From Eucalyptus grandis (Eukaryota > Streptophyta > Magnoliopsida > Myrtales > Myrtaceae): DNA of 64,000 nt. A program made the translations under genes and the position numbers. The notes beneath the pieces are model-generated. The model had not been told where the DNA came from and did not search any database. It saw only the letters and a list, made by a program, of their open reading frames with translations. Below, in pieces: positions 12,135-24,190 of this stretch (its first letter is position 1; every line of letters starts with the position of its first letter). Location of the stretch: contig NC_052616.1 in assembly GCF_016545825.1 (NCBI RefSeq), positions 13,454,001 to 13,518,000 on the forward strand, read 5' to 3'.

Positions 12135-14835
12135 TGTTGTGACCTAATTTTCGGGTGCACCACTTAAAATTAGGTTAATGGACTGTTAAGTTTTTACACT
12201 TAGCTCGGGCTCTCCCAAGCCTATACCAATTCACGACTTAAGGTTTAATTTTTTTTAACATGCAAAAGATGATTATCTAGGAGTCGCGACTAATCAGTTT
12301 ATGGTAGGTCGATTAGACACCTAAGTAAAATAAATGGAAATTTATTTTACTCCTACGAACCAGAGATTAAGGGTACGGGGACTTGGTTACATTAGAATTT
12401 TCTAATGCCCTTTCGGTACCGTTTCTTTTTAATTTTTCAAAATGTTTTTGCAAGCAGCTGATTTATTTTAATCTAAATTACTATCATGCAAATGTAGTGA
12501 CCACACGAGTGCTCATCCATTATTTAAAAAATTCAAATAAATAAATTGCATCACACAAAGCAAGCAATCATTTTTTTTTTTTTTTGGATTTTCTTAACAA
12601 TTGGAGTTCTTTTATAAAAATACATTTTAAAACTAAATGACTTAATCCTATTAATATGCAAATTCTAATTAAATGGATCTATTATACAAATTAATTAACA
12701 TGCACCTCATGACCTAATTAACAAATTCTGATTAAATGCCTCTATTATGTGAACTAGTTAACATGCGCCTAGTATTTTCGCAATTATTTTATTGGAATTC
12801 AGAATTTATGAAAACCCTAATTAATCTATCTAAAAGGGATAATTTTCTAATTTATTCTAGGGATTAATTTGACTTAAACCCTATCTTATCTTAGAAAACT
12901 ATTTTTCATTAAAAAAAAAAAAAAAAAAGAGGATGAGAATATGAAAATGTGCCAATTATATCTAAAACCCTAAAACGGCCATTTAGGTCTAATCCTAACT
13001 TTTTTTTTTTAAATCTAAAAATGCAGTCCTAAAAATATTATCTAAAAATGCAATACTAGAAATATAATCCTAAAAATTTGATTAATTAAACCTACGTGTC
13101 TATTATATTAAACCCTAATGTCCTATATGCTCATGCAATTTTTTGAATATTTTGATTTTTTTGATTTTTTAGTTTCTTTTTAGTTTTTTTTAAGCTGAAT
13201 AATTGTTAAATTATGGTGAAATCTAAACAATTAATATAATCATTAAATGAATGATCAAAATAATTGAAAAAAATAACATGTCATCTCAAAGTTAAATTAA
13301 CAATTATTCTAACCCTAACCATCACAACAACTCAAAATAATTAAAAAACCTAGTCCGAAGTCTTATGGACCAAATTAAATAATTATTATGATTTAACAAT
13401 TGAGATTCTATCAAAAAGCCCAAAAATTAAAAATAATTAGAAAAATGATCTAATGTCTCTCGGATTAAATTAATAATTATATTAATTTTGGACAAAATCC
13501 CTACGGATAATGCATACTAAATTCACAAATATTAACATCAAATATTACAACTTAAATAGATAAACTAAAATGAGATAAAATAGAACAAAATAAATAAAAG
13601 AAAAAGCTAAACCACCTGAAGAAAGAGGGGTTTGCTGCAGCGTTGATGGGCGCCGGACGGACGGTGGCCGGCGTCGGGACTCCGGCGGGAGCTGGCGGAC
13701 GGCGACAGTGAGGGGCTCGAGCTTGGAGCAGCGGCGGAGGCGGAGCTGGACCGCGGGTCGCTGGGTGGCGACGTCGGCAGCGGTGCGGGGCTCGGCTGGC
13801 GTCGGGGCGTCGCGGACTGCTGGGCGGCGACGGCGTCGAGCTCCGGCGCAGGGGTGCGTCGAATCGGGCGGCACTCTGGCGCGGTGACAAGCGAGCAGGA
13901 GGCAACGGCGTTGGGTCGTCTGGCGGAGGACAGCAGCAGCGGGCTTCGGCGATGAGGCTGCACGTCGCGGGCGAGATCGGCGGAGCGGCGGTGGCGGAGG
14001 TGCGCGGAGCTCGGGCGGTCGCGGGTCACCGATGCGGGGCGTCGGGCGAGACCGGCGGAGCGGCGGTGGCGGAGGCGCGGTAGTGCTCGCGGGGATGTGC
14101 AAGCGGCGACGGACAGGAGTTGCAGAAAGCTGGAGCGCCGGTCGAAGGACTGTTGAAGAAGAAGACCTACCCTTTTTCCCTTTTTTTTTTTAACTTTCTC
14201 TCTCTCTCTATTGACTTTTCCTCTTTGCGGCAATCTTCTTCCTTTTCCTTCTGCAGCATGTCAGAAGGATCAGAGAAAGATTACCTCTTGAAGATGGACG
14301 GAAAAGGCTCGTCTCCTTTTTTTCTTTCATTCTTTCTCACGCTTTTTCTTTCTGCACCTGCTCTTTTTTTCTTGCACGAATTTTTCTCTCGATTTTTTTT
14401 GAATTTGCCCTCTTTTCTCTGCACCTTTTTGCACGAATTCTTTTCACGATTTCTTTTCAATTCTCTCTCAATATTTCGCACCCCAATTACGAAAAATGAA
14501 GCTCTCTTTTATACTAATTCCGAAACCATTTCTTTACCAAAAAAAAAAAAAAAATTCGAACGGTATTTTTGAATTTTCATCTTCTCGTCGCATTAAATCA
14601 AAATCGTAAATCAGAGCATGATTTCACAATCAGCTCAATCATGCTCAGATTTCTTTCATTTTGCAAAATTATTGCCTCTTATTCACTTGATTTTTAAATT
14701 GTTTCTGCATTTAACGAAATCCGAATGCTATTCAGAATTTCAAACTTCCATACATAATCAATCAAATCAATCTTCCCCATTTTTATTTTTTCTTTTCAAA
14801 ATGCAATTTTATTTTTCAAAAATTAGGTGTCAACA
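12135..14835. mobile_element. Solo-LTR-like insertion, 2.7 kb
   Basis: The element begins TGTTGTGACCTAATTTTC and ends AAAAATTAGGTGTCAACA, near-perfect inverted ends of TG...CA type. It is flanked by an exact 5-bp target duplication ACATG (12130-12134 and 14836-14840). The interior has AT-rich arms and a GC-rich, proline/arginine-coding island (about 13610-14120), then a TC-rich stretch (14160-14470). No gag or pol is present. A large solo LTR or a large non-autonomous LTR derivative fits best. Long frames on both strands in the island overlap one another and are compositional. Confidence 0.8.
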
Positions 14836-14840
14836 ACATG

Positions 14841-16363
14841 GCTTCATTAGATCTACTAGTGGCTGCCCTACTTAGCTTGCTTGCATCTTGGAAGCTGCAC
14901 TTCCCAAAGAGTTGTTGCCAAAGTCCCGTTCTCTATCGAAATGGAGTGTTTAAATCTCTATTGCAGGATGGCAGAGAACACTTGCTGATCTAAGTCAAAA
15001 GCTTTTGCAGACCTTGGAAGATCAGATTTTGATTGATAGAGTATTACTTTTTGCCTTTTGCCCAAGTGCTTATGTCCTTGCTGTTTACTTGTGTTGATGG
15101 CACATACTAGTGGGCTAGTCCTGCCACCTTAATTGGTTATGCAGTGATAGATATTGACTATTCGAACAGAAAAATCATTTGACAACATTAAGCATCACTA
15201 GGTTTGGCAATTTGGTTTGGTTATATCATGTTATACTCAGCTTGCCAGGTTTGCCTGGGCCGCTGTAAAGCTTGTGTGTATGTATTTTATTTGTCTGTTT
15301 GAAATTAGTCTTTATTTTCGCTTTTTTACTTCAAACTACGGCCGCATTTGACTCATTTAATCTAAAGCACCGGAAACCTTTCAAAAACACAACTATCAAC
15401 ACAAAAATTCACAGGTAATTGCTCACAAAATTTGGAAATTTAAACGATCTTTAAATTTTAGCTGAAAAGCTGAAATGTAATTTTCTAGCTAAAATATAAA
15501 AGAGACAAACGACCACAAATCCTTAACCTTATTGTGTTTGGCCTAATTCCACAGCTTACTACCATAGAGAAGGAAAAAAGGAACCGCTAATTTTATGTGA
15601 CATAACAAAGTGAATTTTTTTTTAAAATTTTAAAAGTATTATTTTTTAAAATTTTAACTAAATTTAATTTAAAATTATTATTATTTTCATATTTTAACTA
15701 AATTTAATTTTAAATTTAATTTAATTAAATTTTATATTATTTTTTTTTACCATGTCGCCCACAAAACGGCGTCGTTTTGCACTTGCTTTGCCGGAAAAAT
15801 GCCACGTCAGCATTTTGGCCAGATTGGCACTCAAGTGATTTATTTTGCTTCAATTTTGGCACTTAAGTGTACCTTTCGTAAGTTATAGCACTTAAGTGTC
15901 ATTTTCTGCCAAGTTATAGCACTCTAGGAGTCCGCATGTCGATAAAGCTTACAACAAAAAAACCACAATGCAATGCAAAAGTTCTCCATTGGACTGATTA
16001 GCATGGCCTAGCTTGGCCTGTTCCAGCCAACACACATCACTATACTGATGCTTTAACCAGCAGAAAATATAGAAGAGAGCTTACAACCGACAAGACCAAT
16101 TGCATCAAACAAGCATGGTTAGCGTACTGCATTGTTGGAGTAGAGATTACAATCATTTCAGACTCATGTACCTACAAGTTCAACTACTTGCGCAATCTAT
16201 TCACTGACATACTTGGATGACTAACCACAAAAGGCCTAACACAATGTACCCACAGAAACACTACCTTCAACGGTGGCAGGCGACCAACCATTTGCACCCA
16301 AATAGAGACCACCACTAGACAATGTGATCACAAATAAAAACATCCTAAGCTCCAAACTGCCAC
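14841..16363. other. Intergenic DNA with TIR-element scraps
   Basis: No gene was recognised. 15600-15760 is extremely AT-rich. 15820-15930 carries several GGCACTTAAGTG-like words that match the ends of the TIR element at 10618-11622, so a decayed relative is probably present. The sequence at 14841-15060 looks somewhat exon-like but gives no frame I can defend. Confidence 0.35.
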
Positions 16364-16830
16364 TTACAGGTCCCTTGCCGATCTAGGTAAACCCATGCTC
16401 TTCAATTGAGGTAACACCAGCATTGGAAATCGGAGGCAGTGAACTACAAAGCCATTAAAATAATCAGGCCTCCGAGCAAAAGCTTCCCTCTCTCGATCCG
16501 CTTGCCAAAATTTAGCTTTCACTGACTTCGACCTTTGCAAAAGCCCATGTGCGATGCGCCGGGAGTGCTCATACATAATGGGACCATCAACCCCTCTAGA
16601 GAAGCCACAGTAACAGCACTAAAGCACAAAAATGCATACTGTTTACTTGCAGCCCAAGATTGCAAATAGGCTTAAGCCCTAAATCTCCAAAAATGGGCAC
16701 GGGATCGTCAGGAGGCGCTTTTTGAAGGGAATCTAGGGATGAAGGGAATCTAAAGCTCCTTTGAGAAAATAAGTTAAATTTGGGGAATTTCTTTTTTAAA
16801 GATGTTTTCAATTAAAACTCATAGAATATT
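16364..16830 (-). pseudogene. Possible exon remnant of an unrecognised gene
   Basis: On the minus strand a 70-codon frame (16576-16364, starting MYEHSRRIAHG) has balanced composition with aromatic and charged residues, unlike the low-complexity shadows nearby. Its end is followed by a good splice-donor match, GTAAGTGG. Upstream, a second stretch with PVPIFGDLGLK is followed by GTAAAC and then by TTCTCTAG just before the first frame. A very short intron of about 55 nt would join them, which is small for a plant. The family is not recognised and no start or terminal exon is visible. It may be a captured gene fragment. Confidence 0.3.
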
Positions 16831-16947
16831 TTCATTCTTAAAGAAAGGATAAGACAAGATAATGCTCGGTAAAATGACCAGGTCAAATGGTACTGACCAT
16901 GAAGAGATAATTGGAGAAGAGGAAAAATTTCAACAAGCTATCAGCTA

Positions 16948-17290
16948 TTTACTATCTTCCAAATGCCTACACGTCACCAGAATTGTGAGTAGCAATCATT
17001 GGCATCTTCTTAACATACGCTCAAAATCAGGTTCATGGATATCCTGGCGGGAAATATTTCGGTGAAATAGTAAATGAGAATCATTCTCATAAAGGAAAAC
17101 ATGCTCGAAGTCATGGATAAGATAGTTTGGACTCTGTAGCCCAGACATAGAGCAAGATAGGCTCTTGTCACGAGTTGTGACGAGCACGCTCGAACGAGTT
17201 TTATTTAATTTATGATGGAGGAAAATGAACACATCCTCTTTGCCTGCATCATCCAAGACAAGAACCTAGCTGAAGCTTTCGAGCGGCCTT
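16948..17290 (-). pseudogene. NLR remnant U6 (partial NB-ARC)
   Basis: Minus-strand fragment of the second NLR family. It contains kinase-2-like VLVLDDAG followed by GKEDVFIFL (about 17215-17270), an LVTTRDKSLS (RNBS-B-like) stretch, and the part leading to the GLPL region near 16950. The P-loop, winged helix and LRR are absent. It is the last unit of the tandem remnant array. The left edge at about 16945 is a sharp junction with unrelated sequence. Confidence 0.7.
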
Positions 17291-17539
17291 CGATGGAAAG
17301 CGTCTTTGAGTTTAACCAAGTCTTCTTGTTTGTTCACCCCCTCCATGGTCTGTTGGAGGTTTGTTTGTAAACAACAAACTAAGTGCATTTTCCTTATCCC
17401 ACGTAGGAAAAATGGGAGGAAGTGGGCCTTATTAATAAGTGTGGGGTTTTCTTTGTGTACTAAAGGAATAATTTGGTGGGGCTAGACCCCACTATACCCA
17501 CGTGCAGGTGCGTGAATAATTGCGCGATTATCATGCATA
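17291..17539. repeat. Inter-unit spacer of the NLR remnant array
   Basis: AT-rich spacer containing the inverted repeat GTGGGG-CTAGA-CCCCAC (17476-17492) and a nearby GC-rich CGTGCAGGTGCGTG...TGCGCG stretch. The same spacer recurs at about 22000-22215, 22700-22910, 24200-24420 and 26690-26890. Confidence 0.7.
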
Positions 17540-18214
17540 GTTTTTACAATGATCCCAAGTGTCCTAATGCTTATGGGACCTTCACACCAAGCTTTGGGTT
17601 ACTACCTCTATCCAGACTTCTGTCACCTGTATACTAACATATGGAGTAGTTGTTTTAGCTTCAAAATATCTTTTGGTAGCTCATGCACGAGGGTATCTTT
17701 GAGATCCAAGGTCTCCAGTTGTTCAAGATCTTTTATGTCCGACGGAAGTTTCCTTATGTTGATACCTTTTAAACTTAGGTACATAAGATTTTTCGATCTG
17801 AGAATCTTTTCAGGAAAAGAATTCAAAGAAGCTTGATTTTCTTCTTTCTCGATCAAACATCTTTGAATATGTAGCAACTTAACCCTCTCAACCTTCTCCA
17901 ACAGTTCTTTCAAGGATTTTGGGTACACTTCTTCGAATAAATGTAGGGAGCGAAGTCGTTTGACTGATGTGTTCTTATCTATTTCACGTATAGGTTTGTG
18001 AAAGGACAGCTACCGTACATTCTCAGGCAATCCTTATTTCGGGCGGGTAACAATCATCGTGATCTCTACATCTTTTGAATGGGAAGTAATAAGTTCATGT
18101 TGAAGGTTGTGAACGCCGCAAGTTTTGACCCTCCCATAACTTATTTTCTTTCCCCAAATTACATTATGTTTTAATAGCTTTTGCAGAGTTTTCCCCGGAT
18201 TTTCCCAGACTAAA

Positions 18215-21200
18215 TGTCACGCCCCGAACCCCGAGCGCGCGCACATCCCACTACGGTCGATCAAAAATGTGACATCCCAGGATACGTCGTCGACCCATTC
18301 ATTTTATTACGCATGCGGAAGCGAAACAAATCCCCTGACAACATTTAACTTGGGATAGAAAAGCAGGCAATCAATCACAATACCAAACACTCATTTACAA
18401 ACACAAAGGGTTTGAATACAACACTGGACTTTCTACAAAATAGACCAGCTCAACAAAAGGGGAACTATCCTACAACCAACGAGCATGACACATTCTCCAA
18501 CCCTTATGACTTCACCTCTGCAACTCCTCAAGGCCAACCAAAGCTATCTGGCCACTCCGTCCACCGGGGACCTGAAATTTTAATCCCTGTAGGGATGAGA
18601 CGATGTCTCGGCAAGTTCAACCCCTAAACCCCTATTAGAAAGAAAATACACCCCGGGTGGCCTAGCCACATCACACATAAGACTTACATCGCCTCAGCCT
18701 TCATCTGCAGGTTAGCGCAATTTATATAATTCAACCACGTACAATTATGATAACCAAACAACCATGGCTCAATCACATTATCAAAACAATTCAACCACTT
18801 GGATCGTCTCGCCGATCAATTGACTCGGCCCGATTACATGTCATTCCAACAAATCAATCATTGCTCACAATCACGGCCCTACTCGGCAAAATTAGAATCG
18901 GTGGCATCACGGCCCCACTCGGCGCGACCTTTATCGGGTGGCATATCACGGCCCCAGGTGGGCGCGACCTCTAATAGGTGGGCGCGACCTCAATAAGTGG
19001 CATATAACGGCCCACCTGGCGCGACTCTAATAGGTGGCATATCACGGCCCCGGCCAGGCGCGCGACCTCTAATAGGTGGCATATAACTTTGACCATTGGG
19101 CGCGACCTCTAATAGGTGGCATATAACGCCAATCGCCCATCAATTTCCACACTTAGAATTTTATAAAGAATCCATATTTATCACAATCAACACTCAATTC
19201 GCCACATCCATTCATCAAATTCAAATTCTAAATGCACAAAGTGATCGGCACGAAATTACGAGCAAATAAGGTCCAATGAAAATTTTCGGAATTTAATAGA
19301 TAATTAAATTTATTCCGAAAATTAATTAAATAATAATATCCATAGTTTTGAAATCCACACTCAATTTATAATATCTAATCATCAATTTCAAAATCCGAAT
19401 GTACCGTAGAACCGCACGAAATTACGAAAGAACCTGAGGGTCAAAAATAATTTTTCTGATTTTTTTTATAAATAATAATATTTTAATAATTTCGGATTAT
19501 AATATAATATAATATTTTCCAGAATTTCGAAGCACTTAAATAATTCAAAACTAAAATCATTTTGTGTCACATCAAGGCTTAACTTTAAATAAACTCTCTT
19601 AGCCTTTAATTAAACATAATTTAGATTAAACAAACATCTTAATCTAAATCACAATTAAATAAACTAAATTAATCACCTAAGATTGCTTAACTTAGACTAA
19701 GCACACTTAGAGCATCATTAACCGTCTAATCAAGGTTTAGTGAGTTAAACTCACCGGATTAGCGAGCCCAGCAGACCAAAACGACGGGGACGCCGAGGAG
19801 AACAACTTTCCTCAAAGCGGGCCGAGCATCCGAGCTCGGGAAGGCGGCCAAAACGGCCCACGAAGGGGCTGCCATACCCATTTTCTTCTTCTCTGCTTGC
19901 TGCTGGTTGGGGGCGAAGGAGGGCAGATCCGGGGCTGGTTCGGGCGGAGGAACGGCGGAGGAGCTGCGGCGGTGCCGTGCGGCCAACGGCGGGGTCTCAC
20001 GGTGGCCGGAGGGAGCTCCGGCAGCTCCTGAAATACGCGAGCAGGGGCAGACGGAGGCGGCGGTCCAGGCGAGGCGCGTGCGGGGCGACGCACGGGCGCG
20101 CGGGTGCGGGACGACACGGGTGGCGGCGAGCTCCGGCGACGGGCGGCGGCGTCGAGCTCGGCTGGACCCGGTCAGCTGCTGCAAGAGATCTCAGATCTGC
20201 TGGGGAAATGGGCTGAGGCGGAGCGGCGAGCTAGACGGCGAGCGAGCGGACGGCGGCACAAACGGCGGCGACGAGCGGCGGAGGGGCGTGCGACGGCGGT
20301 GAACGGCGGAGGCGTGCGGCTTCTCCAACTTGCTGGTTGCTGGGTTTTCAAAGAAGAAGGAGATGAAGAAGATGGAGATGGAGGAGTCGCACGGTAGAGA
20401 GGAAGAAGAGAGGGAGGAGAGAGAAGGAGGAGGGGCCCCTTTTTCTTTTCTTTTTCTCTTTCTTTTATCCAACAAAATGGCCCATGACCTAAGATGACAT
20501 CATACTCCACTATCTCCCACAACCTCTTCCATGGCTCACTTGCAATTTCCACCCGGTCTTTGAGCAACAACAACTTCTTCAATTTCACTCGATTCTCTTC
20601 CATTGAATTAAATGAAACCCATAAAATTAATCCAACATCACCACACTTCAATTCACATCTTCACATTCATTAATCAACTTAAGTCTCAAAAGCACGAAAA
20701 AGCGGACCTACTAATTTCTCGAGCCAAATTAGCCATTTTCCGATTTAATTCTTTGAAAAACTCGAACTTTGCATGAAAAATCTTCCGAAGATAAATCAAT
20801 GATCCTAAAATGATTTGTGACACACTGAGACTTCCAATTTCGAATTCGATCTCAATTCCAGTTAATTTCACTTTGCAAGACGATACTCAAGACCGCCCAA
20901 CCCTAGGGTAGCCTTTAGAAATTTTCATGCATTTGACCGTGTGGTTGATCATCTCAAGCCACAATGTACATCTTTGAAACATTGGCGACTTTCGGTTGTC
21001 GAGGAAATCTCAAGGTTTCAAATACGAACACAGGGTACCTAATCAACAGAAAAGTCGGTCCAGTGTCGATCGACAAGAATTGTGCAATCTGATGGAATCA
21101 CCCACGCTTGATCACATGCCTCTGTCGAGTCGACCTATCTCCGATCTCTAATCGATTTTAATCGTGCCGTAATGACCCTTGCAGTAGATTAGCTCGGTCG

Positions 21201-21378
21201 AAAGGTCGCTTCCTAGTCAAATTCTCGAGTCACGATGCATTAGAAACTCTTACGAGCCTTCACCCGATAGACTAGTTTTCATATGAGTGGCCGACTCAAG
21301 GAAAAGAACTATATGCGTGCCAACGAAATGCCCGTCTCAATTTATTGCAAATAGAATTGGAAAAATCGGGATGTCACA
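18215..21378. mobile_element. Solo-LTR-like insertion inside an NLR remnant, 3.16 kb
   Basis: Begins TGTCACGCCCCGAACC and ends AATCGGGATGTCACA, inverted TG...CA ends. Flanks are CTAAA (18210-18214) and CTAGA (21379-21383), a target duplication with one mismatch. Paralogous units lack this DNA at the same point. The interior has a 35-40-bp minisatellite (about 18880-19135), an AT-rich stretch, and a GC-rich CGGCGG island (19880-20330). No gag or pol was found, so a solo LTR or a large non-autonomous derivative is likely. The overlapping frames on both strands in the GC island are compositional. Confidence 0.75.
18880..19135. repeat. Minisatellite, unit about 35-40 bp
   Basis: Six to seven imperfect head-to-tail copies of a unit containing GGCGCGACCTCTAATAGGTG and GCATATCACGGCCCC. 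It lies inside the 18215-21378 element and is absent elsewhere in the window. Confidence 0.8.
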
Positions 21379-22199
21379 CTAGATTATGCTTAGTAAACTC
21401 TTATGCCATCTATATTTGCATCATTGTGGAGCACCTTATGGGATTATCTAACGGGAAGATGCTCAAATAAAAAATATAAGCACCGACATCGAGAAGGTGG
21501 TCCATGCGCAGAGTAATCGGTTTTCCATTTGGGCTAACTTTGTGCCCTCTGGATAGTAGTTCTTCCTCAAGCTTGTCAGTCAATTTTTTCAATCGAACAG
21601 CATCAGAGTCACCTACAACATCATCATCTTTATTATCTTCCAAATGTCTACACATCGCTAGAATTATGAGTGGCAATCCTTGGCATCTTCTTAACATACA
21701 CTCAAAATCAGGTTCACAGATATCCTGGCCAAAAATATTTCGGTGAAATAGTAAACGAGAATCATTCTCAGAAAGGAAAACATGCTCGAAGTTGTGGATA
21801 AGATGGTTTGGACTCTGTAGCCCAGACATGGAGCGAGATAGGCCCTTGTCAAGAGTTGTGACGAGCATGCTCGGACAAGTTTCATTTAATTTATTCTAGA
21901 GGAAAATGAACACATCATCTTTGCCTACATCATCCAAGACGAGAAACTAGCTGAAGCTTTCGGGCGGCCTTCGTTGGAAAGTGTCGTCGAGTTTAACTGA
22001 GTCTTCTTGTTTGTTCACCCCCTCCATGGTATGTTGGAGGTTTGTTTGTAAAAGACAAACTAAGTGCATTTTCCTTATCCCATATAGAAAAAGTGAGAGG
22101 AAATGAGCCAATTAATAAGTGTGGGGTTTTCTTTGTATACTTAAAGGAATGATCAGGTGGGGCTAAACCCCATCATACCCGCGTGCGGGTGCGCGAATA

Positions 22200-22690
22200 A
22201 TTGCGCGATTATTTGGCACACTTATCATGCATAGTTTTTGCAATGATCTTAAGTGTCCTAATGCTGATGGGACCTTCACACCAAGCTTTGGGTTACTACA
22301 TGCATCCGAACTTCTGTCGAACCTGTATACTAACATATGGAGTAGTCTTTTTAGCTTCAAAATATCTTTTGGTAGCTCATGCACGAGGGTATCTTTGAGA
22401 TCCAGGGTCTTCAGTTGTGCACGATCTTTATGCCCAACGGAATTTTCCTTATGTGGGTATCCCTTAAACTTAGGAGTTTAAAATCAGGTTCACAAATATC
22501 CGACAAAATTTTATGCCTTAACTTATGCTCGATGGAATTTTCCTTAGTAGTTTTTTTAGCTTCAAATGATGAGTTTCATTTAATTTATTTTGAGGAAAAT
22601 GAACACATCCTCTTTGCTTGCATCATCCAAGACGAGAACCCAGCTGAAGCTTTCAGGCGGCCTTCATTGGAAAGCGTCATCGAGTTTAAC
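22200..22690 (-). pseudogene. NLR remnant U4, internally deleted
   Basis: On the minus strand a kinase-2 scrap (about 22690-22560) is joined through a scrambled 80-bp junction (22480-22560) to the LRR part (about 22420-22163: HELPKDILKLKRLLHMLVYRF, then HLRSLQKLCMISVPNN). The NB-ARC end, winged helix and linker present in U3 and U2 are missing. This is the only remnant whose LRR clearly runs past the HLRSLQKLC repeat before a stop. Confidence 0.65.
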
Positions 22691-22889
22691 CGAGTCTTCT
22701 TGTTTGTTCACCCCTCCATGGTATGTTGGAGGTTTGTTTGTAAAAGACAAACTAAGTGTATTTTTCTTGTCCCGCATAGGAAAAGTGGGAGGAAGTGGGC
22801 AAATTAATAAGTGTGGATTTTTTTTTTTTTGTATTTAAAGGAATGATTGGGTGAGGCTAGACCCCACCATACCTGAGTGTGGATGCACG
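22691..22889. repeat. Inter-unit spacer of the NLR remnant array (degenerate copy)
   Basis: Same spacer as at 17291-17539. Here the palindrome is mutated (GTGAGGCTAGACCCCAC near 22852) and a T run interrupts it. Confidence 0.6.
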
Positions 22890-24190
22890 AATAATTGCGC
22901 GATCATTTGGCACGCTTATCATGCATAGTTTTTGCAATGACCTCAAGTGTCCTAATGCTGATGGGACCTGCATCCGGACTTCTGTCAGACCTATATACTA
23001 ACATATGGAGTAGTTTTTATAGCTTCAAAATATCTTTTGGTAGCTCATATACGAGGGTATCTTTGAGATCCAAGGTCTCCAATTGTGCAAGATCTTTTAT
23101 GCCCAACAGAATTTTCCTTATGTTGGTATCCCTTAAACTTAGGTACCTAAGGTTTTTTGACCGGAGAATCTTTTCAGGAAAAGTATTCAAAGAAGCTTGA
23201 TTTTCTTCCCTCTTGGTCAAACATCTTTGAATTTGTAGTACCTTAATTCTCTCAACCTTCTCCAACAGTTCTTTCAAGGATTTTGGGTACACCTCATCGA
23301 AGAAATGTAGGGAATGAAGTCGTTTGACCGATGTGTTCTTATTTATTTCACGTATAGGTTTGTGAAAGGACAACTACCATATATTCTCAGGCAATCCTTC
23401 TTCCGAGTGGGTAACAATCATCGCGATCTCTACATCTTTTGAATGGGAAGTAATGAGTTGTTGTTGAAGGTTGTGAACGCTGCAAGTTTTGACCCTCCCA
23501 TAACTTATTTCCTTTCCTCAAATTACATTATGTTTTAATTGCTTTTGCAGAGTTTTCCTTGGATTTTACCAAATCAGATCATGCTTAGTAAACTCTTCTG
23601 CCATCCATAGTCGCATCATTGTGGAGCACCTTATGGGCCGATCTAATGGGAAGATGCTCAAGTAAAAAATGTAAGCACTGACATCGAGAAGGTGGTCCAT
23701 GCACAAAGTAATTGTTTTTCCATTTGGGCTAACTTTGCGCCCTCTGGATAGTAGTTCTTCCTCATGCCTGTCAGTTAATTTTTTTTTCCATCGAACAACT
23801 TCAGAGTCACCTGCAACATCATTATCTTTATTATCTTCCAAATGCCTACACGTGACCAGAATTGTGAGTGGCAATACTTGGCATCTTCTTAACATACACT
23901 CAAAATCAAGTTCACGGATATCCTGGCCAGAAATATCTTAGTGAAATAGTAAACGAGAATCATTCTCAGAAAGGAAAACATGCTCGAAGTCATGGATAAG
24001 ATGGTTTGGACTTTATAGCCTAGACATGGAGCAAGATAGGCTCTTGTCACGAGTTGTGATGAGCACACTCAGACGAGTTTCATTTAATTTATTATGGAGG
24101 AAAATGAACACATCCTCTTTGCCTACATCATCCAAGACGAGAACCCATTTGAAGCTTTCGGGTGGCCTTCGTTGGATAGCATCTTCAAGT
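22890..24190 (-). pseudogene. NLR remnant U3 (kinase-2 to LRR)
   Basis: The best preserved remnant. Minus-strand order: kinase-2 VLDDVGKEDVF-like (about 24140), RNBS-B-like region, LPLTILVTCRHLED (about 23880-23840), a charged insert, winged helix IFYLSIFPLDRPIRC then MRLWMAEEFTKHD (23650-23570), linker with CSVHNLQQQLITS-like sequence (23490-23430), then LRRs from the 23373-23017 frame (KSLKELLEKVERIK, KNLRYLSLRDTNIRK, LETLDLKDTLVYELPKDIL). There are several frame breaks, for example at the end of the winged helix. The P-loop part is absent and replaced by the common spacer. Confidence 0.75.

Larger units (their letters stand above)
17540..21960 (-). pseudogene. NLR remnant U5, interrupted by a solo LTR
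   Basis: Read on the minus strand: kinase-2 to GLPL region (21960-21480, with LVTTLDKGLS and QGLPLIILAMCRHLED), winged-helix region (YIFYLSIFPLDNPIRC, about 21480-21410), then a 3.16-kb insertion (18215-21378), then the linker after the MHD position (about 18209-17990), then the first LRRs (17928-17623, with KNLMYLSLKG and LETLDLKDTLVHELPKDIL). There is no P-loop and no initiator upstream. Removing the insertion in thought makes the join line up with the paralogous units, so the LTR landed in an already existing copy. Confidence 0.75.

Noticed and set aside
13545..14233. Long proline/arginine-rich frames on the minus strand
   Set aside because: Three overlapping frames in one GC island inside a solo-LTR-like element, with no domain and strong compositional bias.
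19759..20651. Overlapping frames on both strands in a GC-rich island
   Set aside because: Same reason: an LTR-internal GC island with low complexity, no family recognised and no splice structure.
18209..21381. 4-bp ACTA direct repeats as the target duplication of the 3.16-kb element
   Set aside because: Using TG...CA ends gives a 5-bp CTAAA/CTAGA pair, which fits LTR-type integration better despite one mismatch.
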